From Flavobacterium coralii (lineage in GTDB: Bacteria > Bacteroidota > Bacteroidia > Flavobacteriales > Flavobacteriaceae), in contig NZ_JAHDIU010000001.1 in assembly GCF_019891545.1 (NCBI RefSeq), forward strand, positions 310,001 through 374,000: a stretch of 64,000 nucleotides of DNA. The letters run 5' to 3'. Positions 1 to 7,322 of this stretch are shown piece after piece; positions within the stretch are counted from its first letter, which is position 1; every line of letters begins with the position of its first letter. The notes under the pieces are model-generated. The model worked only from the letters and a program-made list of their open reading frames with translations, was not told the origin of the DNA and did no database searches. The position numbers were made by a program, and so were the translations under genes.

Positions 1-864
1 GGTAACACCATAGCCAAAACCGTAAGCGAAGATTTTATTACGCTCGAGGTTATTTTTGCCGGGCTTATAGCTGCCATAACATGGAACCTGCTTACCTGGA
101 AACTGGGTATACCGTCATCATCATCCCACACGCTTATCGGCGGATTTATGGGTGCTGCACTGGCTCATGCCTTTACAGTAGATGGCGCCGACTTAAATAC
201 TGTTATCAACTATGCCAAGGTTATTCCTATAGTGCTGTTCATCTTTCTTGCACCGCTGATTGGTATGTTTGTAGCTTACATGCTAACCATACTGATACTT
301 AATATTTGCAGGAAGGCAAACCCGTCAAAAGCTGATAAATGGTTTAAAAGGCTACAGCTTGTATCTTCGGCACTTTTCAGCCTAGGGCACGGTGCTAACG
401 ACTCGCAGAAAGTAATGGGTATTATTGGTGCGGCGGTAATTTTTTACCATACCAATATCGATTTAGACCCTAATTATATTGCTTCAGATAATCCATTTAA
501 ATACTTTGTAGAACATTATGCATGGGTGCCGCTAACGAGTTTCCTTATGATGGGCCTTGGTACTATGAGCGGGGGATGGAAGATTGTAAAAACGATGGGC
601 TCCAAAATTACAAAGGTTACATCTCTTGAAGGTGTTGCCGCCGAAACTGCCGGTGCAATAACCCTATATACTACAGAGCATTTAGGTATTCCGGTATCTA
701 CTACCCATACTATAACAGGTTCTATTATAGGTGTTGGTGTAACCAAAAGGGTGTCAGCGGTTCGTTGGGGCGTTACCATAAGCCTGCTTTGGGCATGGAT
801 TTTAACCATACCTGTATCAGCAGTATTGGCTGCCCTTGTTTACTATCTTGTAAGTATTTTCTAA
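1..864 (+). CDS. Inorganic phosphate transporter, PiT family (5' end missing)
   Basis: The reading frame is open from the first base of the window, so the gene begins upstream; an internal ATG at 148 is not the start. The protein is a polytopic inner-membrane permease. It carries the two PiT signatures: GIPSSSSHTLIGG near base 105 and GIPVSTTHTITGS near base 685, which in this family form the inverted-repeat phosphate and cation sites. A GHGANDSQK segment near base 388 is also typical. Members import phosphate coupled to Na+ or H+. The visible 287 codons are the C-terminal part only. No terminator is seen behind it except the long hairpin that runs into pldA. Family assignment is secure; ion specificity is unknown. 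Confidence 0.93.
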   Translation, partial: GNTIAKTVSEDFITLEVIFAGLIAAITWNLLTWKLGIPSSSSHTLIGGFMGAALAHAFTVDGADLNTVINYAKVIPIVLFIFLAPLIGMFVAYMLTILILNICRKANPSKADKWFKRLQLVSSALFSLGHGANDSQKVMGIIGAAVIFYHTNIDLDPNYIASDNPFKYFVEHYAWVPLTSFLMMGLGTMSGGWKIVKTMGSKITKVTSLEGVAAETAGAITLYTTEHLGIPVSTTHTITGSIIGVGVTKRVSAVRWGVTISLLWAWILTIPVSAVLAALVYYLVSIF

Positions 865-886
865 AAGAAATTATAAACCTTTTAGA

Positions 887-936
887 TGTGGCATAGTGTA
901 ATGTTATATTTGTATGTAACATTATATTATGCCACA
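887..936 (+). promoter_or_regulatory. 50-base inverted repeat overlapping a -7 box and the pldA start codon
   Basis: Arms TGTGGCATA (887-895) and TATGCCACA (928-936) pair perfectly. After a 3-base internal bulge, TAATGTTA (899-906) pairs with TAACATTA (917-924), leaving a 10-base loop. The pldA ATG (929-931) lies in the right arm. A Bacteroidetes-type -7 element TATATTTG (905-912) lies across the loop. The structure could be an operator, a terminator for the PiT gene (it lacks a T-tract), or a start-codon-masking hairpin in read-through RNA. Confidence 0.7.
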
Positions 937-1855
937 TTTTTTATTTTCAGGCATTTACAGATTTGTTGTGCCGTTACTGCTGCTCATGGCCTTTACAGCC
1001 CGTGCACAAAACCGAACGCTTTTTAATGCCAAGCGCCAGCAAACAATGGCGCAGCGCTGGGAACTTGACAGCGCATCACGACAAGGGACTTTCATAATTA
1101 CACCCTACAAGGCGGTTTATGTATTACCTGCACGATGGTCGAGCAGCCCTAATGAAGACCCTGTGAGCGGTAACCCGTCTGAAGAGTATGATTATGACGG
1201 GCAGATTGACTACAACAATATTGAGGCGCGGATTCAGCTAAGCTTTAAAGTTAAGGTGTTAGAATCTATCTTCTGGGGTTATGGCGACCTTTGGGCAGCT
1301 TACACCCAAAAGAGCCAGTGGCAGGTTTATAATAAATCGCTCTCGCGCCCTTTCAGGGAAATAAATTATGAACCTGAGGTAATACTCAACTTCGCTACTA
1401 ATTATCAAATACTGGGCTTTACTGGGCGTATGGCGGGTATTTCATTTAACCATACATCTAATGGTAAGGAAACTCCACTATCGAGGAGTTGGAACAGGGT
1501 TATTTTTCATGCAGGTTTCGAAAAAGATAACTGGCAGGTATTGATAAGGCCCTGGTTCAGGGTTAGGGGAGAGAAAAAAGAAGATGACAACCCCGATATT
1601 GAAGAATATGTGGGCAGGGGAGACCTGACCCTTATTTACAGTGCCGGGCGTAATTCATTCGCCTTTACCGGCAGCCATAACCTTAACTTTAACGAGCACA
1701 CAAAAGGTTATGCAGAGTTGTCTTGGTCTTATGCATTAAAAGGAAACCTGAAAAGTTTTGTGCAGGCAGGATACGGTTATGGCGAAACCATGATAGATTA
1801 TAACAACAGCCAGTTTACTATTGGTGTAGGTGTGTCGTTAATAGAGTGGCTGTGA
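929..1855 (+). CDS. pldA: Outer-membrane phospholipase A1 (OMPLA family)
   Basis: The 308-residue protein has a signal peptide (residues 1-26, cleavage after A-R-A) followed by a beta-barrel-like domain ending in an aromatic-rich strand. The OMPLA active-site region is clear: FNHTSNG and RSWNR place the catalytic triad at His175, Ser177 and Asn189, with the same 14-residue His-Asn spacing as E. coli His142/Asn156. The upstream YTQKSQWQVYN stretch and the PFREINYEPE block are also family hallmarks. It should hydrolyse misplaced phospholipids in the outer leaflet of the outer membrane. The start is inferred from the signal peptide. Its start codon lies in a long inverted repeat, so its expression may be structurally controlled. 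Confidence 0.92.
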   Translation: MPHFLFSGIYRFVVPLLLLMAFTARAQNRTLFNAKRQQTMAQRWELDSASRQGTFIITPYKAVYVLPARWSSSPNEDPVSGNPSEEYDYDGQIDYNNIEARIQLSFKVKVLESIFWGYGDLWAAYTQKSQWQVYNKSLSRPFREINYEPEVILNFATNYQILGFTGRMAGISFNHTSNGKETPLSRSWNRVIFHAGFEKDNWQVLIRPWFRVRGEKKEDDNPDIEEYVGRGDLTLIYSAGRNSFAFTGSHNLNFNEHTKGYAELSWSYALKGNLKSFVQAGYGYGETMIDYNNSQFTIGVGVSLIEWL

Positions 1856-1868
1856 AGAAATTCGGTTA

Positions 1869-3083
1869 TTAGTCAATTAATTGTTGTGCCTGCCTGTGTA
1901 CAGGAAGCTTAACGATAAATGTCGTGCCTCTGTCTTTACCGGCGCTAACAGCCTCTATAGTACCGTTATGCAGTTCTACAAACGATTTTGTTATAGATAG
2001 GCCAAGCCCGTTTGATGTTTCTTTGCCGGTGGGCTTAGAGCTTAAAACGGCAAACTTTGTAAACAGCTTGCTCATGTCTTCATTACTTAATCCCTGGCCT
2101 TCGTCTTTAACCATTATTTTTACAAAGCCTTTTTCTTCCGTAGCGTCTATAGATATTACAGAACCTTTGTAGCTGTACTTTATGGCATTGCTTACAAGGT
2201 TGTGCAGTACATCTGATATTTTTGCCTTATCGGCATATATAGACGGAAGGTTATCCTGGCAATGAAGCTCTATAATCTGCTGCTTTTTATTGGCAAGCAG
2301 CTCAAAATTATTAAGCAGCCTTACAAAAAGCTCCATCAGGTTAAGTTCCTCGCGCGCCAGTATCGGCTCTTTTTCCTCTTCCTGGGATTGTTTCAGCAGG
2401 TCAGAAAGCTTATTCTGGATGCGCATAACCGACGATTTTATCATTTCGCCCATTTTCTGTGCTTTGCCAGGATCTTTTAATATGATATCATTCGCCAGGT
2501 TTATAGAAGCCAACGGGTTTTTAATTTCGTGCAGAGCCATGCTCATCAGGTTTACCTGAGATTCTATGTTTTTGCGGTAGCGCAGCCTGTTCTCTAATTT
2601 ATCAATCACCAGTTTGCTCAGCGATTTAAGCATTTCAAGCTGTTTTTTTGTAGCCTGCCTGGGTACGGTATCAGTCACGCAAAGCATACCCATATTATAG
2701 CCTTCGGGAGAGCGTAATGGTGCACCTGCATAAAACCGTATGCCGTTCTCGCAATTAACAAGTGGGCTGCAAAGCAAATCAGGGTGCTGGTGAGTATCGT
2801 TAAATACAGTTACCGACTCATTTAAAACAGCAATTCCGCACAGGTTTTCATGCCTGTCTAAACGTAATGTTTGAGGTAGTCCGCTTAAATTGGATTTCAG
2901 GAATATACGGTCGGTATCTACAAATGATATTATTGCATCGGGCGCATCAAAAATCTGAGCTGCCATTAAAGCGATATTATCAAAATTATCTTCAGGGTGT
3001 GTGTCAAGCACATGATAAGCATGCAACTTTTCTATTCGTTGTGCCTCAGCTTCGGCGGTATATTTTAAAGTGCTGCTTATCAT
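1869..3083 (-). CDS. Soluble GAF-domain sensor histidine kinase (paralogue 1)
   Basis: A 404-residue cytosolic kinase with no membrane segment. Residues about 15-165 form a GAF domain. The H-box at His185 reads ALHEIKNPLAS, of the H-E-x-K-N-P type. A HATPase domain with N-box (VSNAIKYS), G1 (DEGQGLS) and G2 (SNGLGLSI) completes it. It should autophosphorylate in response to an intracellular signal sensed by GAF. The next gene upstream on the same strand is a close paralogue with the H-box at the same residue number, which suggests tandem duplication. No response regulator or receiver domain is nearby, so its output partner is unknown. Confidence 0.9.
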   Translation of the reverse strand: MISSTLKYTAEAEAQRIEKLHAYHVLDTHPEDNFDNIALMAAQIFDAPDAIISFVDTDRIFLKSNLSGLPQTLRLDRHENLCGIAVLNESVTVFNDTHQHPDLLCSPLVNCENGIRFYAGAPLRSPEGYNMGMLCVTDTVPRQATKKQLEMLKSLSKLVIDKLENRLRYRKNIESQVNLMSMALHEIKNPLASINLANDIILKDPGKAQKMGEMIKSSVMRIQNKLSDLLKQSQEEEKEPILAREELNLMELFVRLLNNFELLANKKQQIIELHCQDNLPSIYADKAKISDVLHNLVSNAIKYSYKGSVISIDATEEKGFVKIMVKDEGQGLSNEDMSKLFTKFAVLSSKPTGKETSNGLGLSITKSFVELHNGTIEAVSAGKDRGTTFIVKLPVHRQAQQLID

Positions 3084-3199
3084 TTTGTTACGAGGATTAC
3101 CTTTACATCATATTCCACGGTAATCCACGTATCGAAAGTACAACAAAAAAATTATTGCTGCTAATTTTTACTTAATGTTGTAATAAAGTGTGTTAAAAA

Positions 3200-4423
3200 T
3201 TATAAAGTATTTATTTTGCTGTTATCTTCATTTTTGCTGTGCAGGGGCAGCAGTACAAAGAATGAAGAGCCTTGATCTTTACCCGGGCTTTCGGCGAATA
3301 TTTTACCTTTGTGCATCTCAACAAGCGACTTACAGATAGACAGCCCCAACCCGTTAGAAGTCTCTTTGCCGGTGGGTTTGGCACTTAGCTTGGCAAATTT
3401 GCGGAACAGTTTATCTATATCATCACTGCTAAGCCCCTGGCCCTGGTCCCTAAATTCAATGCATACCATACTGCCCTCCATCTTTACAATGATTTTTATT
3501 TCAGAATCCTGGTAAGAATATTTAATGGCATTGCTGAGCAGGTTAAAAAATACATCAGATATTTTTGCCTTATCGAGAGGTATTGTTGGGGTAGCAGGGT
3601 CAAATTCAAATTTAACCTGCTGGTTTTTGCGCCTGGCCAGAAGTTCGAAATTTTTTATAAGCCCGCTGATTAATTCTTCAAGGTTAGTTTCTTCAATATT
3701 CAGTTTCAGCTCTTCTTCGGTTTCTGATTGTTTTAGCAGTTCGTGCAGCTTGTCCTGCATTCTTAATACGCTCTCCTTTATCATGTCCGTCATAGGCTCA
3801 AGCCTTGTCGGCTCCTTCTTCATAACTTCATTTGCAAGCTTGATTGATGCAAGCGGGTTTTTAAGTTCGTGAAGTGTAAGGCTCATCAGCTCGTTTTGCG
3901 AGCGGAGCAGCTTTTTATAGCGGAGCCTGCTTTCAAGTTTATTTACTACAACCTCTGATAGCGATTTTAATATATTAAGCTCTACATCATTTAGCGGTGT
4001 CGTCCTGGGTTTAACATCCGCTACGCAGAGCGTGCCCAGTAAAAAACCTTCGGGAGATTTTAGTGGTGCAGCGGCATAAAAACGCACACCACCTTCACCA
4101 CATATATAACCTTCTTTTAGGTAATCAATATCATGGGTGTCATAAAAAATGCTGAAGCCATCGTTAAGGATTGCCAGCGAGCACGGAAAGTTTTCGCGCG
4201 CAGCTATATTGCCCTGGAAATCGCTAATGTTCGATTTAAAAAATACCCTGTCTTCATCTACAAAAGTTAAAAAAGCATAAGGTGTTTTAAGCACCTGCAT
4301 GGCAACAAAAGTAATTTTGTCGAAAGTATCTTCAGGATGGGTATCCAATACCTGATAGTCATACAGCTTTTTAAGCCTTAATTTTTCATTATGGGGTATT
4401 ATGGTTTCAGGTACTGCAAACAT
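3200..4423 (-). CDS. Soluble GAF-domain sensor histidine kinase (paralogue 2)
   Basis: A 407-residue kinase with the same architecture as its downstream paralogue: GAF domain (about residues 15-165), H-box LTLHELKNPLAS with His185, N-box LLSNAIKYS, G1 motif DQGQGLS and G2 motif SNGLGLSI. It has no transmembrane helix and no receiver domain. The two proteins align along their whole length without large gaps, from a shared VLDTHPEDxFDxI motif near residue 25 to a GKETSNGLGLSI block near the end. The 116-base gap between them shows no terminator, so co-transcription is possible. Both have a similar GTTGTACTTT sequence upstream on the minus strand, which may be a shared promoter element. Confidence 0.9.
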   Translation of the reverse strand: MFAVPETIIPHNEKLRLKKLYDYQVLDTHPEDTFDKITFVAMQVLKTPYAFLTFVDEDRVFFKSNISDFQGNIAARENFPCSLAILNDGFSIFYDTHDIDYLKEGYICGEGGVRFYAAAPLKSPEGFLLGTLCVADVKPRTTPLNDVELNILKSLSEVVVNKLESRLRYKKLLRSQNELMSLTLHELKNPLASIKLANEVMKKEPTRLEPMTDMIKESVLRMQDKLHELLKQSETEEELKLNIEETNLEELISGLIKNFELLARRKNQQVKFEFDPATPTIPLDKAKISDVFFNLLSNAIKYSYQDSEIKIIVKMEGSMVCIEFRDQGQGLSSDDIDKLFRKFAKLSAKPTGKETSNGLGLSICKSLVEMHKGKIFAESPGKDQGSSFFVLLPLHSKNEDNSKINTL

Positions 4424-4455
4424 ATTTAAGAATAAATGTTAACAAACGTTAAAGC

Positions 4456-4507
4456 AACACCCTAAAGTACAACTAATTTTTAGAAAGAAACCGTGCTTTA
4501 GGGTGTT
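4456..4507. repeat. 12-bp inverted repeat with a 28-base spacer
   Basis: AACACCCTAAAG (4456-4467) and CTTTAGGGTGTT (4496-4507) are perfect reverse complements. They lie between prfB and the second histidine kinase, both on the minus strand. It may form a long-loop terminator for prfB (a short T-run follows on the minus strand) or an operator for the kinase gene. Confidence 0.5.
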
Positions 4508-4537
4508 AAAATCTGTTAAATAAAAATTTATGCGGAA

Positions 4538-5636
4538 TTATTCCTCTTTTTTCTGCCCCATCATCATTAAATAGGCTTTAAGGAATTCATCAATATCGCC
4601 ATTCATCACAGCATCTACATCGCTGGTTTCATGAGCGGTACGTACGTCTTTTACCAGCTTGTACGGGTGCATAACGTAGTTGCGTATTTGAGAACCCCAC
4701 TCAATTTTCATCTTGTTTGCTTCAATTTCGTCTCGCATTGCCTGTCGCTTTTTAAGCTCAATCTCATATAACTGCGATTTTAAGAGCTGCATGGCTTTTG
4801 TCTTGTTATCAAGCTGGGAACGGGTTTCCGAGTTCTCGATAATAATACCAGTAGGGTGGTGGCGAAGCCTTACGGCAGTTTCTACCTTGTTCACATTTTG
4901 CCCGCCCGCACCGCTGGATCGCATGGTTTCCCATGATATATCAGCAGGGCTGATTTCTATCTCGATGGTATCATCGGCAAGCGGGTAGACATAAACAGAA
5001 GCAAATGAGGTATGGCGCTTGGCGTTGCTGTCAAAAGGTGAAATACGCACCAGCCTGTGAACACCGTTTTCGCCTTTCAGATACCCGAAAGAAAATTCAC
5101 CGTCAAACTCAAGGGTCACGGTTTTTATTCCGGCAACCTCGCCTGCCTGATAGTTAAGCTCTTTTACCTTATAGCCGTGCTTTTCGCCCCACATAATATA
5201 CATACGCATAAGCATGCTTGCCCAGTCGCAGCTTTCGGTACCGCCGGCACCGGCTGTTATCTGTAAAACCGCGCTCATGCTGTCGCCTTCATCGCTAAGC
5301 ATATTACGGAATTCCAGGTCTTCTAAATGGGTAACGGTTTGCTCATACTGTGCATCAAGTTCTTCTTCGGTGGCATCGCCCTCCTTAAAAAACTCATATA
5401 CTATTTGCAGCTCTTCACCTAAGTTGTTGGCTTTGTTATAGTCTTCCACCCACTTTTTCTTAGAGCGCAGCTCTTTCACGATCTTTTCTGCCTCGCGGGC
5501 ATTGTTCCAGAAATCAGGGGCAAAAGTCTTTTCTTCTTCGTTGGCAATTTCTATTAACTTCCTGTCGATGTCAAAGATACCTCCTCAGCGCACCAAGGCG
5601 CTCCATAATACCTTTTATTTGTTCGGTATTTGTCAT
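4538..5636 (-). CDS. prfB: Peptide chain release factor 2, with programmed +1 frameshift
   Basis: The gene starts at ATG 5636 with 21 codons ending in CTT (5576-5574), followed by in-frame TGA (5573-5571). Reading resumes at GAC (5572-5570) after a +1 shift and continues to 4538, giving 365 residues, the normal RF2 length. The slippery site CTT-TGA-C is preceded by a Shine-Dalgarno-like AGGAGG (5585-5580) at the classical distance. The body has the RF2 stop-recognition tripeptide SPF and the catalytic GGQ loop ([10 protein letters not shown]). RF2 terminates at UGA and UAA, and the shift forms the known autoregulatory loop. An annotation beginning at 5479 would lose about 50 residues. The promoter probably includes TACTTTTG on the minus strand (5666-5659). 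Confidence 0.95.
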
Positions 5637-5684
5637 AAATTCATGTAGTTTTGTATTGCAAAAGTAAGCCATCCTTTTCATAAT

Positions 5685-6710
5685 ATGGAAATAAATTTAA
5701 TTAGCGACACGGTTACCAAACCCACACACGAAATGCTGCAGCAAATGTTCAGGGCTAAAGTGGGTGACGATGTGTATAAACAGGACCCTGCGGTAAACGA
5801 ACTGGAGGAAACCGTTGCCGACCTGTTTGGAATGGAGGCTGCTTTGTTTTTCCCTTCGGGCACTATGGCAAACCAGACAGCTATTAAACTGCATACCAAC
5901 CCGGGGGAGCAGGTTATATGTGATAAATGGTCGCATATTTTCCATTATGAGGGTGGAGGTGCATCGTTTAACAGCGGTGTGTCGTGCTGTCTTGTAGATG
6001 GCGACCGCGGCATGATAACTGCACAGCAGGTAGAGGCGGCTATAAACCCGCCTGATTTTTACCACAGCCCGCTAACAAGCCTTGTAAGTATAGAAAATAC
6101 AACCAATAAAGGTGGCGGTGCCTGTTATGAAATAGAAACCCTGAAAGAAATAAAAGAGGTATGCAGGCAGCATGACCTGAAGTACCACCTTGACGGCGCG
6201 CGCCTGTGGAATGCACTAGTGGCAAAACGGCAGCACCCTAAGCAATTCGGGGAGCTGTTTGATACCATTTCGGTTTGTCTTTCTAAAGGGTTAGGCGCTC
6301 CGGTTGGTTCGCTGCTTGTAAGCGATAAAGAGACGATTAAGAATGCACTTCGGGTGCGTAAGATACTGGGCGGCGGCATGCGCCAGGCCGGCTACCTTGC
6401 GGCAGCAGGATTATATGCACTGCAAAACAACGTAGGCAGGCTGGAGAACGACCATAAACGCGCCAAAGAGCTTGGTGCTGTACTGGCACAAAGGCCTTGG
6501 GTTGAAAAGGTAGAGCCTGTAGAAACTAATATCCTGATATTTTCGGTTAAAGAGGGATATAGCGAAACAGCCCTGATAGAAAAGTTAAAGCAAAAAAATA
6601 TTGCCATCAGTTCGTTGGGAAAAGGTAAGCTGCGAATAGTTACTCACCTGGATTATAAAGAGGTAATGCACCATTATGTGGTAGAGACACTGAGTAAGCT
6701 TGCGCTTTAA
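5685..6710 (+). CDS. ltaE: Low-specificity L-threonine aldolase
   Basis: A 341-residue fold-type I PLP enzyme. The start region (INLISDTVTKPTHEM) and the aldolase block HLDGARLWNA are diagnostic. The PLP lysine lies in SVCLSKGLGAPVGS, and the segment HIFHYEGGG is also conserved. It cleaves L-threonine or L-allo-threonine to glycine and acetaldehyde in the cytosol. It is divergent from prfB with 48 bases between starts; this gap holds TAGTTTTG (5646-5653), a -7-like element for this gene. A purine-rich direct-repeat tract starts immediately after the stop codon. Confidence 0.93.
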   Translation: MEINLISDTVTKPTHEMLQQMFRAKVGDDVYKQDPAVNELEETVADLFGMEAALFFPSGTMANQTAIKLHTNPGEQVICDKWSHIFHYEGGGASFNSGVSCCLVDGDRGMITAQQVEAAINPPDFYHSPLTSLVSIENTTNKGGGACYEIETLKEIKEVCRQHDLKYHLDGARLWNALVAKRQHPKQFGELFDTISVCLSKGLGAPVGSLLVSDKETIKNALRVRKILGGGMRQAGYLAAAGLYALQNNVGRLENDHKRAKELGAVLAQRPWVEKVEPVETNILIFSVKEGYSETALIEKLKQKNIAISSLGKGKLRIVTHLDYKEVMHHYVVETLSKLAL

Positions 6711-6714
6711 GTAA

Positions 6715-6812
6715 ATAGGGATTAGGAATAGGCAATAGGGAAGAGCCAAGAGGGAAAAGGCAAGAGGGAAAAGGCAAGAGGGAAAAGGCAATAGGCAACA
6801 GGCAATAGTAGA
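6715..6812 (+). repeat. Purine-rich tandem words (AGGGAAAAGGC / GGCAATAG)
   Basis: The tract begins four bases after the ltaE stop. It contains three exact copies of the 14-mer CAAGAGGGAAAAGG (6747-6788), flanked by degenerate words of the type AATAGG, GGCAATAG and GGCAACAG. No ORF is plausible. A mirrored relative lies on the other side of the following terminator, directly behind the stop of the converging gene. Confidence 0.85.
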
Positions 6813-6849
6813 AAGTAGTAAAGCTATTTAACTGAAATTAAATAAATAT

Positions 6850-6881
6850 AAAACGCCCAATCAATTACGATTGGGCGTTTT
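6850..6881. terminator. Bidirectional terminator between ltaE and ybaB
   Basis: A perfect 13-bp stem AAAACGCCCAATC / GATTGGGCGTTTT with a 6-base loop. The A- and T-rich ends suit termination from both converging genes. Confidence 0.9.
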
Positions 6882-6887
6882 CGGATT

Positions 6888-6922
6888 TTACTATTGCCTT
6901 ATGCCTAATTCCTGATTCCTAT
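6888..6922 (-). repeat. Inverted relative of the purine-rich words behind ybaB
   Basis: On the minus strand, directly behind the ybaB stop, the sequence runs through AATAGGAATCAGG, AATTAGGC and AAGGCAATAG. These are the same words as in the tract at 6715-6812 but in opposite orientation, so each repeat follows the stop codon of its own gene. Confidence 0.7.
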
Positions 6923-6924
6923 TA

Positions 6925-7248
6925 TTAAGAAAACATATCCAGCCCCGGTATGTTTGGCATGCCTTCTTTTGCTACCGCGCCAAGCTCAGCTTCATTAACA
7001 GCAGATGCTTTATCAAGGGCTTTGTTCATCACCATGATAAGGTAGTCTTCCAGTTGTTCTTTATCTTCCAGTAGTGAATCATCTACTGTAATGGCTTTTA
7101 CCTGCCTGTTTGCTGTAAGAGTTATCTTAAGCAAACCATCATTGCTTTGCTCATCAACAAGTACTGTGTCGAGCCTTTTTTTAGTTTCTTCTATCTTTTG
7201 CTGGGTTTCTTTAATTTTACCCATCATTCCCATAATATCTCCAAACAT
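6925..7248 (-). CDS. YbaB/EbfC family nucleoid-associated protein
   Basis: A 107-residue acidic-basic protein of the usual YbaB length. It starts with a long amphipathic helix rich in Lys and Glu ([16 protein letters not shown]), continues with the beta segment [19 protein letters not shown], and ends in a helix and the tail [11 protein letters not shown]. Family members form dimers that bind DNA as nucleoid-associated factors. In many bacteria the gene sits next to dnaX and recR; here it stands alone, convergent with ltaE and divergent from the peptidase gene. The minus strand carries TATTTTTG (7286-7279), a plausible -7 element about 30 bases before the start. Confidence 0.9.
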   Translation of the reverse strand: MFGDIMGMMGKIKETQQKIEETKKRLDTVLVDEQSNDGLLKITLTANRQVKAITVDDSLLEDKEQLEDYLIMVMNKALDKASAVNEAELGAVAKEGMPNIPGLDMFS

Positions 7249-7322
7249 TTTTACGAATTTTATTAAATGATTATATCACAAAAATATTAAATTGCGAGGT
7301 TATATGCTAATTCATTAAAAGA

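Noticed and set aside
148-864. A complete gene beginning at ATG 148
   Set aside because: The frame is open and conserved (PiT signature) from base 1; 148 is an internal methionine.
4538-5479. A truncated prfB of 313 residues
   Set aside because: The missing N-terminus is present in another frame and joined by a classical programmed frameshift.
6747-6788. A CRISPR array
   Set aside because: The three 14-mers are directly adjacent with no spacers, and no cas genes are present.
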